DNA of 64,000 bases from Paragonimus skrjabini miyazakii. Its lineage: Eukaryota > Platyhelminthes > Trematoda > Plagiorchiida > Troglotrematidae. Positions 12,251-23,413 of this stretch are shown here, one piece after another (position 1 is the first letter of the stretch; each line of letters opens with the position of its first letter). Under the pieces are notes generated by a model. It did not search any database. It was given only the letters and a program-made list of their open reading frames with translations, and was not told the DNA's origin. Position numbers and translations under genes: made by a program. The stretch lies in the NCBI GenBank assembly GCA_014338405.1, contig JTDE01000102.1, positions 179,233-243,232 on the forward strand, given 5' to 3'.

Positions 12251-15200
12251 AAGTTAGATAAAGTAACCCGAGTGGAAATCGCAGTTACGGATGTAATAGG
12301 AAAAGCGTTCTCGTGGGGAATAAGCTGTTTAGTAATCAATAACAAATTGCAAGGTGCTGTCAGTGATTTAGCTTGTAAATGGGCTATGTCAATAGTTGGG
12401 AGGCGGCCAGGATTCGGGCTCAGATCCTTCCAAGGAACAAACTGTCTTGGTGACTTACGTTTCGGAGAGCGAAGCAACGATGTTACGATTGCACTGGATC
12501 ATACTGTGTAGAAGACGAATGTAAAAGGCCTCGGAGCACTAAACACCATACTTCAAGAGTCTGTACATTCGAGAAGCTTCCGTTTGCTACCGGCGGATAT
12601 ACTCCTCTATTGACTATCAAGTATCGTCGCTGCTGTGTCCCTATTTCTTCATACTTGCCCAAGTTTGACCCAATGTACATGGCAACTGCTTTTGGGTCGC
12701 TTTCGTCTTGGTGATCTCCGTGCAACGCGAACCTGTTTTCCGTGTATTTCATTAAGATTCTGTCTCAGGACGGATACAAATTTATCTTTATTCGAGAATG
12801 TTGTAGCGTAAATACTGGATGGAATGTTTTATTCCTGGATCATGTCTGGAGTTAATTTACTTATGTCATATTCTGTATAGTGTGGTCAAATTGGTTGTCA
12901 TACGGAGCTGAAACACAACGAACTGACCGTTCGCTGGTGCCGGTCGCTGGTGCCCAGAATTATGGTCGTTGTTATTACGCTAGACCACTATACTTTGTAA
13001 AAGCATGGAAAGAATGATAGCCATCACTGCTCTATCAATTGTTGGGGGTAAGTTCAGAGTACAAGGTTTGTTCCTTGCACGGTAGACGTGCCTGAACTCA
13101 AGTATGCAGCCCTTAATAACGTTCACAGTTTAGTGAATGCTGATAAGGGTTATTTGAAGTTAACCGCAAAAATTGCTATACTTAATTCGACAAACAACCG
13201 GCAGCTCATTCACAGTGGGCCAAAACTTTCCATGCATATCCACCAGCAATTTCAATTTCTGCTGACATAGTTATATATGGAATTGAGTGATCCAGTTGAG
13301 GTTAGAACTACTTAGATGATCGAAGCTTTGATGAACTCTTGTGGGAACTGAGATGTAAACAGGCATGATTTATGATACTGAATGCACAGACGTTCTTTCA
13401 TCAACTTGCCTTTGAGCTAAATGACAGTCCCGCTCGGAAATATTCTGACTATCTGAGATTATACAAAGACGCAAATCATGCGAATTTTCCAGGAATAGCA
13501 TTTCTTACATTGTGGTCACACACATACGTACAACTTACATTAACCATCAAAACAGGGTTCCACAGAAATTAGATAGACAAGCACAACAGTGAAAAATCCA
13601 AAGATAACGAGCCCAGAGTAAAAGAACCCTAAACGTAAGTTGATTTTGAACAAATCGTGGGATTGTGACGTCAGCAGATTGGAAGATGTGTTTTCGGTTA
13701 CTCCGAGAAATCACAAAAAATGAGTCATAAGTGGTGATTATGTCTTGTTTGGAGTACGCACTGTGCCACTGATGACAAAAAGTGTGGTCCTTTGGCTTCT
13801 ATACAGTTGCCAGGCGTTTCTAGTCCTGGTTCCCGCCAATTGCAGACATCTCCTCGATAGGAACAGCTAGCTGTGGGTTTTTTCTCCTTGTGTAGCTCAT
13901 GCTGTAGCTACACGAACATTTGCAAAAAAGGCGTAATGTGACGGATGTGGGCTGTTTGCTCGTAGCCCAAGAGGCTGGTAAGACTCTGGTTCGCTGTATA
14001 ATAAATAGTTTTTCGGCGATATACATTCTGACTATAACAACCGCTAGACGCTTTCAAAGATTGCGGTGACTATGCGTGAAAAACAATCTACCAAACTGCC
14101 ATTATCGTGAAGATGAAAGCAACAGTATTACCAAAGAAGGGGGTGACAACAGAGTGGACCGTCTTGTTAGAGTTTGCAGGTAGTATAGATAGGCAACAGT
14201 GGCAGTCAATGCCAGATGGACTTTAACGTCGTCACTGACTGAAGTATGTTACAGAATGTTCCAGTTTATGAGTAGTGATCACCCTCCTTTAAGAACAGCG
14301 TTAATTCATGAGAAGCTGACTCGGAATTCAAATCCTTGTTCCAATAAGCATGTATTACACAGACCAGCCTAAAAAGTGAGACCGCAGCACAAAGACTTGC
14401 TTCGAAAGAGCTGGATGGAAGAGGAGGTGGGAATAGAAGCAGTCAACAAATTTGACTAATGTTTCGATAAATTTCGGACATACTATCAGTAAACAGTTCA
14501 TAGCTTCAAGCTCACTGCCAACATAATGACTGTTTCTTGACAAACGGTTCTATCTCATCATGAAGACACTGAGCATATATGAAACGGTTCGGTAGTAAGA
14601 CGCAATTGGTGAACAATATCATTCATTCAAACAAAACTGAATATCTCTGTGTTAAATTAGTGGTATGAAATACCGATCAGTCAACAACCTTATGGCTAAT
14701 CATGTTAGTGGGAAAGTGTAAAAGGCCGTGTGTGGAATATCATAATAATCACATTCATTAGACACCCGATAAATACTTGTGTTTTCATCTGTTTTGTTAA
14801 AAGTTTGAAAAATAGAACTGAGAAAAGTCAATAAAAACAAAAGCCTAAGAGATAATTAGTTTTTGTCTAGGACACATTCTTATTATCGGACAAGCAAATG
14901 AATCAAAGCGGTTTCCTAAACCATTGACAAATACAGCGACGCTTTGTGTGCCGAACATAATTAGTGTTCGGATATTCATTAGCACCTCGGTTATTATCGT
15001 CCTAAATCTCACCCGGCGAGCTTGAGATATGTGGGCTCTAGTAATATGATACGCCTAATGAAGAAACAGTGTAAAATGAGACAATAAAATTTGAGGCTAC
15101 CATGGTTCAACAAACACATCTGTATAGAACCTAAAGACCAGCAAACAGGTTTTCCATAAAATCTCACCAGACTATTACAGTTACAAAAGATACTAAAACG

Positions 15201-15310
15201 ATTACATGATAAATTTGGTATTGATCAAAATTCACACCATCTCAATTTTGTGTTTGTGGACACCAACTGGGTGATAACTGCCTACATCGATCGGGTGAGT
15301 CAGCTAATGG
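12251..15310. other. Mostly unassigned; may include flanks of the adjoining elements
   Basis: A 119-codon minus-strand frame (12118-12477) overlaps the R2-like scrap in another frame, and an 89-codon frame (12483-12752) follows. Neither resembles a family I know. The first hundreds of bases below 15311 should be the 3' flank of the next PLE. I looked there for a hammerhead core and found none. Confidence 0.35.
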
Positions 15311-16871
15311 TCAGGGCAGTTGAAGCGATTGAACGAAGTTTTCCCGTTCACATAAGGTTGGATTACGTAATCGAATGGCAATGGCCTCGACAGTGACCAA
15401 CATCCACTGGCGAACGAGTTTTGACCGGTTCGATGGAAATCTGTAGATAACAGTGAACGATCGATCTATGTTGACCTGATGATCGCTGTCAGTCAGATGA
15501 CGTACAATGGCACTCGTGACTGATTTTCTGTCACCTGTTCCGATCCATGCTTGATAATGTTCTCTGATTCTTCTGGACAAGTGCCGAGTCGAACGCCCCA
15601 CGTAGTCTGCTGAACAATCGCAAACGAACGAGTATATCACCACAGACAAGTTGTGGACCAGCACTTTATCCTTCAGATTTAGAGTAATCATTGCTGGACC
15701 GGTGAATGAAATAATCGGTCCGGCTGTGTTGAACGTTCTCTTAAGCGAACTAGTAAGTCGACGGGTTAGTGATTCAGTCAACGTATCTCTTTTGTCTGAC
15801 AGTCGTATGAACATGAGCTTCTTTTCAACTCCTTGAATCTTAACTGATGCTTCAAATGCTTTCATATGTTTGGCCACAAAATTGTCGGGCTAGCCATTCT
15901 CGTGTAGAATATGGGTCACAAACTGTACCTCCTGTTCCAAAGCATCCATTGAGTAGATCTTTCTGGCTTTATCCGCCAAACATTTGACCAGGTTTTGTTT
16001 GCATTTTGAGTGGGTGAAACTATAAGAGTCATTGTACTGGCCCGACCAAGTAGTCTTCCGATAAACTGCACTTTTCAAACTTCCGTCAGTCCTTCTACTC
16101 AAAGAGACGTCCAGGCAATGGAAAGGTCAATTTAATTTCAATTCAAAGGTGAAGCTTACCAGCGGATGTGCGCGGTTGAATTCCTTCGAAATATCAACTA
16201 TGTTAACCGATGAATCTGTGATAGCGAACATATAATCAACAAAAATATCTGTAGAAAACTCTTTGATTTATAACAGTGCTCAGTACCGTTCGTTCCAACT
16301 TACCCATACAAATATTTGCCAGCAGTAGTCCTAACTGTAACCCTATTTCTACTCTGTTAGTCTATCCGTAAATGTCACCATTAAAAATAAACTGCACGTT
16401 GTAGGTGCATTTGAAAAGCAATTCATTCAAATGCATTGTTGGCAAGCCGATCGAAATGTTGTCATTTTCAGTAAACTTGCATGAGTAATATGTCGCTTTC
16501 ACTAGTGTCACATCATTAAGCCGACAAGTTATGAGGAGAGAACACATGATTTTACTGTTGACGTGAATGTCACGAACTTTATTCACAAAGTCTAAGGTAT
16601 CTTGCAGACTGTAAACACAAATATCCCTCCGAACTGTCTCCAAGATCTTGGCAAACCATTGTGCCAGGGCGTGATACGGTGAATTCTTCATATCCAAGAT
16701 AGGATGCAGAGGGCAGTTAGGCCTATGCATATTTGATAGTCCATAGAGGCGAGGAATAATGGTATCTGTAGGCCTAATGTTTAACTCATTGAAAACGTGG
16801 ATTGTGTGAGGGACAGTGTTCAGTTGCGACTGTGAATTTATCAACCCTTGAAGTGAGAAAATTCGTTCCAC
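15311..16871 (-). pseudogene. Penelope-like element: RT plus GIY-YIG endonuclease, degenerate
   Basis: Read on the minus strand from 16871, IIPRLYGLSNMHRPNCPLHP and ILDMKNSPYHALAQW are the PLE RT fingers and palm start. YNVQFIFNGDIYG precedes motif B. After a frameshift near 16240, AITDSSVNIVDI and SRRTDGSLKSAVYRK mark the thumb. The last frame (15877-15311) carries the endonuclease, with VVIYSFVCDC, then DYVGRSTRHLSRRIREH, then the family C-terminus AIAIRLRNPTLC. Key residues are lost: motif A reads SLLITCRL where Asp is expected, motif B has lost its usual residues, and the Tyr-Val-Asp-Asp of motif C is Phe-Val-Asp-Tyr. There are several stops. The N-terminus above 16871 is not recognised. 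It is inactive beyond doubt; the family call is strong. Confidence 0.85.
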
Positions 16872-17083
16872 CTATTGGCATTCCCTATTTCCTTCCCACT
16901 CAGTTTTGTTTTATTCAACCAACTCGTCATTAGTCGTCTGCAGCGCGAGTAGCTATTCTTGATCTGACTTACTCGCGTGACGGTTCGTCTTTGATCTCGC
17001 TGGTTCCCTTCAGAACCCATTGATTTTGTTAAACGAGACTACTGTCATGTACATTTAATTATTGTCTATAGTATTTTTTGAGG
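16872..17083. other. Upstream flank of the PLE, not interpretable
   Basis: This should hold the N-terminal part of the PLE at 15.3-16.9 kb, but no frame gives the N-terminal pattern seen in the copy at 45.5-46.1 kb. The copy may be 5' truncated here. Confidence 0.3.
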
Positions 17084-17150
17084 AATCTTCTGGTTCGAGA
17101 CCCGCCGAAGCCCTGCTTTTTCACAGTTGGCTTTCACATGGGTCATAACA
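17084..17150 (+). repeat. SINE-2 copy, 3' end only
   Basis: The sequence runs from a box B-like CTGGTTCGAGACCCGCCGAA through CCCTGCTTTTTCACAGTTGG to a ttCATATG-like end. It matches the end of the plus-strand arm at 59.64-59.68 kb (CTGGTTCAAATCCAGCCGAA). The 5' tRNA half is missing. Confidence 0.6.
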
Positions 17151-17825
17151 TCTTCCAAATTGTTCATTGGTTGCACAGGTGTCTCTAGTTATACTGTATT
17201 TACCGTGTTTACGTTCAATCTTGTTTAAGTTTGGGAGTCCGTTTTCGGGTAGCACCTAACTCAACAATCAGTCGTGTATCATTGGAACGAAACTGTTGAG
17301 CCCTTGAAATAACTGTGTGACTCACTCCATACAGCACGTTTCATTCAGGCATGAGAGTTCTGTTACGTGTTTCAATCTGGCAGAAGCTCCGAGTGCTCCA
17401 ACTTGGGTCTCCCATAAATTATATAATGCGCCATAATACATACAAGTAATACTCTATAACAAAGTGTCTGCTAATATGCCTGTATAGTTTATGAATGCCT
17501 GGGGAGCAACCTTACACATACTATTTATCCTTGTAGGATTCGCCAAACGTTTTTGCCACTCATCAGGCGTGTGGACCGATAGCAACCTGAAACCAGTGTC
17601 AAACAATTCCCTGTCTTATACGAACTACCACGCATGTACCGGAGACATGCATACGATTCCAACTGAACAGCAATTGCAAGTGAGCCCAAGTCTGTACGAA
17701 TAACAGTGTTGTTTATCTTTAATCAGTTGTTTCGAAACGCATTACGAATAACCAGGACAAAAATGTCAATTTAAATGTTGATGAAAACGATACAAACTTT
17801 ATGAGCCGTCGAGTATGTACTCAAT
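17151..17825. other. No recognisable feature
   Basis: There is a single 70-codon plus-strand frame with no resemblance to known families. Nothing else is seen. Confidence 0.4.
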
Positions 17826-18229
17826 GATGAGTAGTAGGGAATTCGGTCGATATCGATTGATCACCCTCCATAGTCGCTAGTAGGTTTTACACAATCGAAA
17901 CAAGAAACTATTAGACATCGGCTCATGTTAGAGCTCGTCAGTAGTGCATACTCTTTTCACGGCCGGTATTAGGACTCCGTCTGTGCTCTCCTGAAGTAAC
18001 TCTGTTCGCTTATACGCCATTGGTCTTTTATTAAGTAGGGTAGAACCGTCATATACAATCACTTAGGTACATTTGTTTGCAAGTAATTTTCCGATTGTCC
18101 GATCGCCTCGAGAAGAGATACATCAAATGTCCTATTAACTCCAGTTGATGATCTCACCATTAAGAGTTCTCTTCAAGTTGCAGTCACAGAAATCATTACA
18201 TGTTTCAGCGATATTTTGATTGCTGATAC
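17826..18229 (-). repeat. SINE-1 copy, first of a tandem pair
   Basis: It begins with the family end GATGAGTAGTAGGG and runs, on the minus strand, through TTAGAGCTCGTCAGTAGTGC and a decayed tRNA-like part (CGCCATTGGTC on the plus strand). It continues to the upstream extension with TTAACTCCAGTTGATGA and GTCACAGAAATCATT. The extension and the order of blocks are the same as in the copy at 48.35-48.76 kb, so the tandem unit existed before the copies moved apart. Confidence 0.7.
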
Positions 18230-18432
18230 GTAGTAGAGGAGTTGGTTTATGCGGCGTCACCCATAATCATTTGTAACCGTCGCGTTCAAATATTCTTTCT
18301 AAGCAGCCCGTTTCTATAAGTACACTATACCCAATTTTCACTCTCATTAGAGCTCGTAGGTAGTGCATATCCTCTCGAGGGCAAGAACTAGAACTGAGGC
18401 CATGCCCTCTTGAGGCAACCATATTAATGACA
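18230..18432 (-). repeat. SINE-1 copy, second of a tandem pair
   Basis: This follows the previous copy directly in the same orientation. Shared blocks are TCTCATTAGAGCTCGTAGGT, TAGTGCATATCC and CTTGAGGCAACCAT. The copy breaks off inside the tRNA-like part, before box A. Confidence 0.7.
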
Positions 18433-19199
18433 TGATCAGATGCAGCTTTTTCGGACCCAGGATGAAAACTTTTTGTCAAGTATTTTCCCGAGACTCTCTG
18501 GATTTGCAATTTGAATCAGACAGTTCGCACGAAGAAAACTTTGAAGGTCAGCAACAGAATTACACAGTCATCCAGATGTTAAAACTAGCAAAGGAAGGCT
18601 GAAGTGTTATTTGTCGTTTGCTTTTAAAAGATAATGCGGTAGGTAATGAGGAAATCCTGACTTGTTTGGCTACTTGAACGTAAGAACCTAAAGCTCACAC
18701 GTATGGTTCATATCAGATATGCTAGATAACCAATGTACCTTAACATATAAGAAAGATGATGGCTATGAGATACGTCTGCGAGTGGTAAACTATGCAAACA
18801 CAACGGCCAAGGGTCATACACGGAAAGCGTATTGTAATTCTGTTCATGAAACCTAGCGCTGATGCGTTAGTACAGGTTTAGCTCCAGATGGCCGCACGCT
18901 CCGTCAAATCCCTATTTTGAGAAGATAATGAATGACGCTGTTTGGCAAAACGCTTGTTAGAACCGATTAGACGGATAAACAGAGGTACTACTTGTTTAGG
19001 TGTGATGTATGCCATTTGTTTGTAATTCAGGATATTAGTCAATAGGAAGCATATATATAGCGTACGCAGTTCAGAACGATGAAGGGTTGCCACACAGTCT
19101 ACAGGCAAATTGGTCTTTCCGGACTGCGATGCTGACGGTCCGGTATGTCTTGAACTTCACAAGGAAGAAGCATTGACTATAATGCGTGAAAGAAATGGG
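18433..19199. other. No gene recognised
   Basis: Nothing can be supported. The last 100 bases may belong to the BEL/Pao-like element that follows. Confidence 0.35.
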
Positions 19200-19471
19200 T
19201 GAAACTATCCTCCTGAAAGGTAACGTGATTGCATGTTGATTTCACGAGGCTTGATACCTTATACACATCACGGTGGAAACATATCGTTGGCCACTTCATG
19301 CGACAAAGTTCAACCCCGTTGTCGGGTGACCTCAGAGATGAATACCTGCTATTCTATCCACTGTACATAACATTGACCACGCACGCAGCACATGTGGAAG
19401 TGATTGGCTTAAAGACGCTTTCGACTAGGCATACTCTACGGAAGGTGAATGTTGAACCATGTAGTCAGTAG
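19200..19471 (+). pseudogene. BEL/Pao LTR-retrotransposon integrase fragment (tentative)
   Basis: The plus-strand 80-codon frame contains LTTHAAHVEVIGLKTLST. This aligns with the integrase signature of BEL/Pao elements (pattern: Thr-Arg-Ala-x-His-Leu-Glu-x-x-x-x-Leu-Ser-Thr) with a two-residue insertion. About 45 residues upstream, HVDFTRLDTLYTS fits the conserved segment around the first catalytic Asp (pattern: Gly-x-Asp-Phe-x-Gly-Pro-Leu). The spacing is slightly long and the rest of the polyprotein is not seen. Integrase inserts the cDNA of the element into the genome. The match is short; chance is possible. Confidence 0.4.
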
Positions 19472-22400
19472 ATTCTGTAATTATCACGACAGGTGATTGC
19501 ACTTTTGGTCTACCGAAGCAGTTGGGCTTATCCACAGTTATGAATCATTCCCTTTATGCAAGGAATTCTGATCTGTTTTCATAGAGTTTTTCATATTCAT
19601 ATGCACACAACTGGATGTAGTACTTTTTCCGCACATGGTTAATCTTACATACCAAAGTACTTGAAAAGAAAATTCATAAATTGCTTAGTAGAACAAGTAA
19701 AAATTGAAACCAGTTTGAAAAGCTGCAAAACAGGGAGACGATTGCAGTTAGCTTGGTGAAGCCATACTTTTGTTTCCACCCCTAATGACTGAATGTTCAT
19801 CTCTAACCGGAAAATGTTAGAACAAATGTTTAGTTGGCGGAGAATGTTCAAAATAGCGTTTTGTTTGCAAAAGAAGGAGTTGACGAGTTAGAAACAAAAG
19901 AATTTTGACAGTTTGTTGTTTGTGAAAGCACACGGGCCAAGTTCCATTCATGTGACAAACCTAAAACAACAGGATGATTCAACAGGGTAGAAATGACAAC
20001 TGTCACAAGACGCAGTTGAAAGAGTTTTTGACAAGGACGTAAGTGTCTGACATTCGCGACATTCGCTAAGATATCTTTGAAACTTTAATTGTATACTGCT
20101 GGCAGTTTCAGACTTCTTTTTTTAGAAATGTACGGAGGGACTTGCGAGTCTATCCGAGTGGGAAGAGTGGTGTAAAAGTGGAAATTTAAATAATAAAAGA
20201 TAACTTGAAATTATTCTTGCATAACTAAAGAAATCGGTCAAATTTGTTTTTCGACAGTTCAACTGGCCTAGGAATTTCCGGGTCATGCTGACAATAATTC
20301 ATAAACACCTGACTACTTCCAGTTTTTGGGTCAGTGGTCATGCGTTTCGGCTGAATTGTATGTTGATGAATGTGAACGCAGAATTTGACATTTTCAAAAA
20401 CTAGAAGATAGACCACACGTAAATAAAACGATTCATCATCAGTAGTGAATTCTGTCCTCTTATTCCAAGCGTAAACATGGCTGCTATAACCATGTTCTCC
20501 CGTAAACACTGTTTTTCCACCACTTTGGTCAAAATGCGTGGATGGACGCGTAAGAGAAAATTTGGGCCATGGAGGGCAATTGTGACAGTTGTAAATCAGA
20601 ACGAGTTTACTTCGTTATGTATGCGCATTTGAATGATCGGAAGTCCCCGTAGAACTCGCGGAAAATACAGTTTCTGCGAACAGACTGATTTTGACAAATT
20701 TTCATCTTTAGCTGCTCACGTTATGCAAGATTAAATGACGATCTGAATAGGTATTGTTGAAAAAATAAGGGGGCGGGAAATGCGATTAGATAAACGATTA
20801 ACACTACTTTGCTGTGATTAGGAACACAAGAGAATTCGGTTCTCCGTAGTCAGTGCTAATCGGATTGGTGCAGTGAGACGGATACAAATTGTCTCCCAGA
20901 TTGATCGGCTGCGTTTGGCTAAGGGAGCCCCAGGGGTTGCATGAATTGCTTATGAATAGTTACATTGCGACCACCTCGGCTATCGACAAGAGATGGCTTT
21001 TGACCTTTCGTGACAAAGGTCCCGAAAAACAGCAGATGGTAGGAAATGCTCTGTTTGCACCCGTTTGTCGATCACAATCGATCAAGTGAGCCAGGATTGA
21101 AGAATTGATGCTTCTTGTTGTTTCACAGGAAAACCAAGCGGGACAATGTTAGCGGATTCTCTCAGATAAGCACACAATAATGTCACCTATATATGATGAA
21201 CCACAGGAACACACAAATGACAAAAATAAAAGAGGGAGGATCACATATAAATTGGGTGGCGGCAGAAAGGCAGTAGCAACATTTGATACCCAATTAGAAA
21301 GGCAGCAGTATACACATTATGTCTAGAAAGTAGGTACTCGGGAAAGAAGATCACAATATTCATTGTCGTTTACGAACAAGCCACTGGAGAAATCACGGTA
21401 GGGAGGCGCACTACCTGGATCGTTTGGTGTGTAAAGTATGGCACAGTGCGACGGGTTGATGACTCATGTAAAATGTGAGATTTTTGAGCTATTGGTATGA
21501 TTGTTAGACGAGGTGATAGAATAAGTACAACTCAGTGGCATACAGTCACTGACAGAAATTCGAACCCAGTCGAGAGTCTGATTTTAAAATTCAGTAATCT
21601 TCGGTCTGTACCAGTGATTTCTCTAGGCATATGCTGAATAGAATAAAAACGCTTCTGCGTGCAGCACAGGAAGTACGTGTTCGCCGTGAAATAACGGTAT
21701 GACATCACTAATAAATATGTTCAAAGTTAGTGAGGTTTACGTCACTAGCTTTTCTATCCAGGTTGTTAGTTTGCTCTTGTTTTCCGTTTGCATACAATTT
21801 TTATTCCTTCGTGCCACTGTAATAATGAATGTTTGATCATTTAACCCCATGTTCTGCATTCGGGTCGCCTCCGGAAACGGAAACACAAGTTCGGGCATCT
21901 AACGCAATGCCATCTGGTTCAAACGCCAACATTTCACCGGTCACCCCATTGAAACTACCGTGGTTGAACACATTCCACGTTCAAGAGAAAATAAAGTGGA
22001 CAAGCGGACACTTCTCCTGAAAATAAGGATAGACTAAACCTGACGTTTTGCGATAAAATAAAACTTCATATCAACGGTCCGTATTATCTGATGTAGTGTT
22101 AATATGGTTTCTGGATGAATGAACGGACGTGTATTGATCAAAGCTTCCGTGATGATTGTGTGTTGGTTTGAGAACGATTTTTGCTGGGAGTCAGTTTGCA
22201 ATACTCACTGACGTATAGACCGCAAACTGGTGTTGATTGGGACAGACAGCTACCTATTTTTTCCATGCATTCTTGGTATTCAAGTGCAGGGTTTAGTTTT
22301 CTAATAGAATAGCGTGCTTACCTACATACTTCAGGACATCATGATTACTAATCCATAATATCTATGTAGTGGAATGATCGGCTAGGAGTTCAGATGTGAA

Positions 22401-22829
22401 CCCCGTCCAGGTTGCTTGAACTATCGTGACTCGACGTACGATTGAAAATGACCGCCTCAATAAAACAATGGAGGATTTAGAAGAGGCATTCGGCGATTAA
22501 TTACAAGTATTAGAAGAGAATGTCCCGGTGAATTTGTTTACAATCACCTAAAAAGTGTGTATTCAATAATGGTTAATTAAAAAGGGTTGTAGTTTCCAAA
22601 AGTAGTGGTCAGTTTTGCGCTGAGCTCACGTCTATTATGGACACACTCTGTATTTCCACACCATTTTGTATAATATCCCTATATACTTCAGCAATTATTC
22701 CGAACGATCGGTGTGTATTTGATAAAGATCTCATCCCGGATATGATCACTATATAAGCCACAACCGGTTACTTCGATTTTCGAAAACAACTCAAACAAGC
22801 ATCCGTGAGTGATTATCCTTAAACCAGCA
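19472..22829. other. No gene recognised
   Basis: There are 3.4 kb without a supported feature. On the minus strand, 20630-20225 is open for about 133 codons with a protein-like look (for example VFTGEHGYSSHVYAW), but I recognise no domain and the length is within chance. A GC-richer patch lies around 20880-21090. Confidence 0.35.
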
Positions 22830-23081
22830 TGGTCGGGATTGTAAGCAGTTTTTTAACGCATAGCATACAAATTGTGTGTTAACTATAGCGTTTGTGCACA
22901 TATTCCTAAATCGATATTCCATAAAACGTCAAGTCCACACGTAATAATGCTTTCTAATATATTACACCGTGTTTCAGTCGTTCTTTGCTTGAGGTTAGCG
23001 CATTAGCATATTAACTGGACACTACTGTTATAAACATGCAGTTTGCATATACATGATGGTCACTAATAAATCGCGCGGTTA
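22830..23081 (+). repeat. Composite repeat, block B (copy 1), fused to SINE-1
   Basis: This 250-bp block matches the reverse complement of 32064-32318 at roughly 85 percent identity by eye. Shared runs include CCATAAAACGTCAAGTCCAC and AGCATATTAACTGGACACTA (one base differs between copies). In both places it ends at GCGCGG and runs straight into the 5' end of a SINE-1 copy in the same relative orientation. On its minus strand it could encode the peptide seen at 32058-32324, but this copy has a one-base deletion that breaks the frame. Confidence 0.75.
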
Positions 23082-23413
23082 TCGATTGGAGTTAACAGAC
23101 AGTAACTATGTCTCCTGTCGAGACGATCGAGCAACTTGATCATTACTCACAAGCAAAACTGGTTCAGTGTTCACATGTGATGTTAATTCGGTCATGCCTA
23201 ACGTGAGGTCAATGGCGAAGTGGTAAATACGATTGCCTCATGAACAGCGTGTCCGTGGTTCTAGTCCCGGCAGTGGCTAGGATATGAACTACTGACTAGC
23301 TTCAATGAGAGCGAAAGTCGAGTCTAGTACTTCTGCCGTTCGGAAGGAGCCGACTGGAAAGTCTATAGGAATGCGACAGCTGCGATCAATTCTGGGTGAT
23401 GTTCAACTTGAAA
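23082..23413 (+). repeat. SINE-1 copy, near full length
   Basis: It starts TCGATTGGAGTTAACAGACA and runs through CGATCGAGCAACTTGATCAT to a tRNA-like part with box A ATGGCGAAGTGGTAAATACG and box B GTGGTTCTAGTCCCGGCAGT. It then passes AGCGAAAGTCGAGTCTAGTA and ends GGGTGATGTTCAACTTG. Pol III boxes and block order make this a tRNA-derived SINE. It joins block B at its 5' side. Confidence 0.85.

Noticed and set aside
12118..12477. 119-codon minus-strand frame beside the R2-like scrap
   Set aside because: It overlaps the R2-like frame in a different phase, and I recognise no family in it.
20225..20630. Open minus-strand stretch of about 133 codons that looked like an exon
   Set aside because: No recognised domain, no convincing splice acceptor or donor, and length within chance.
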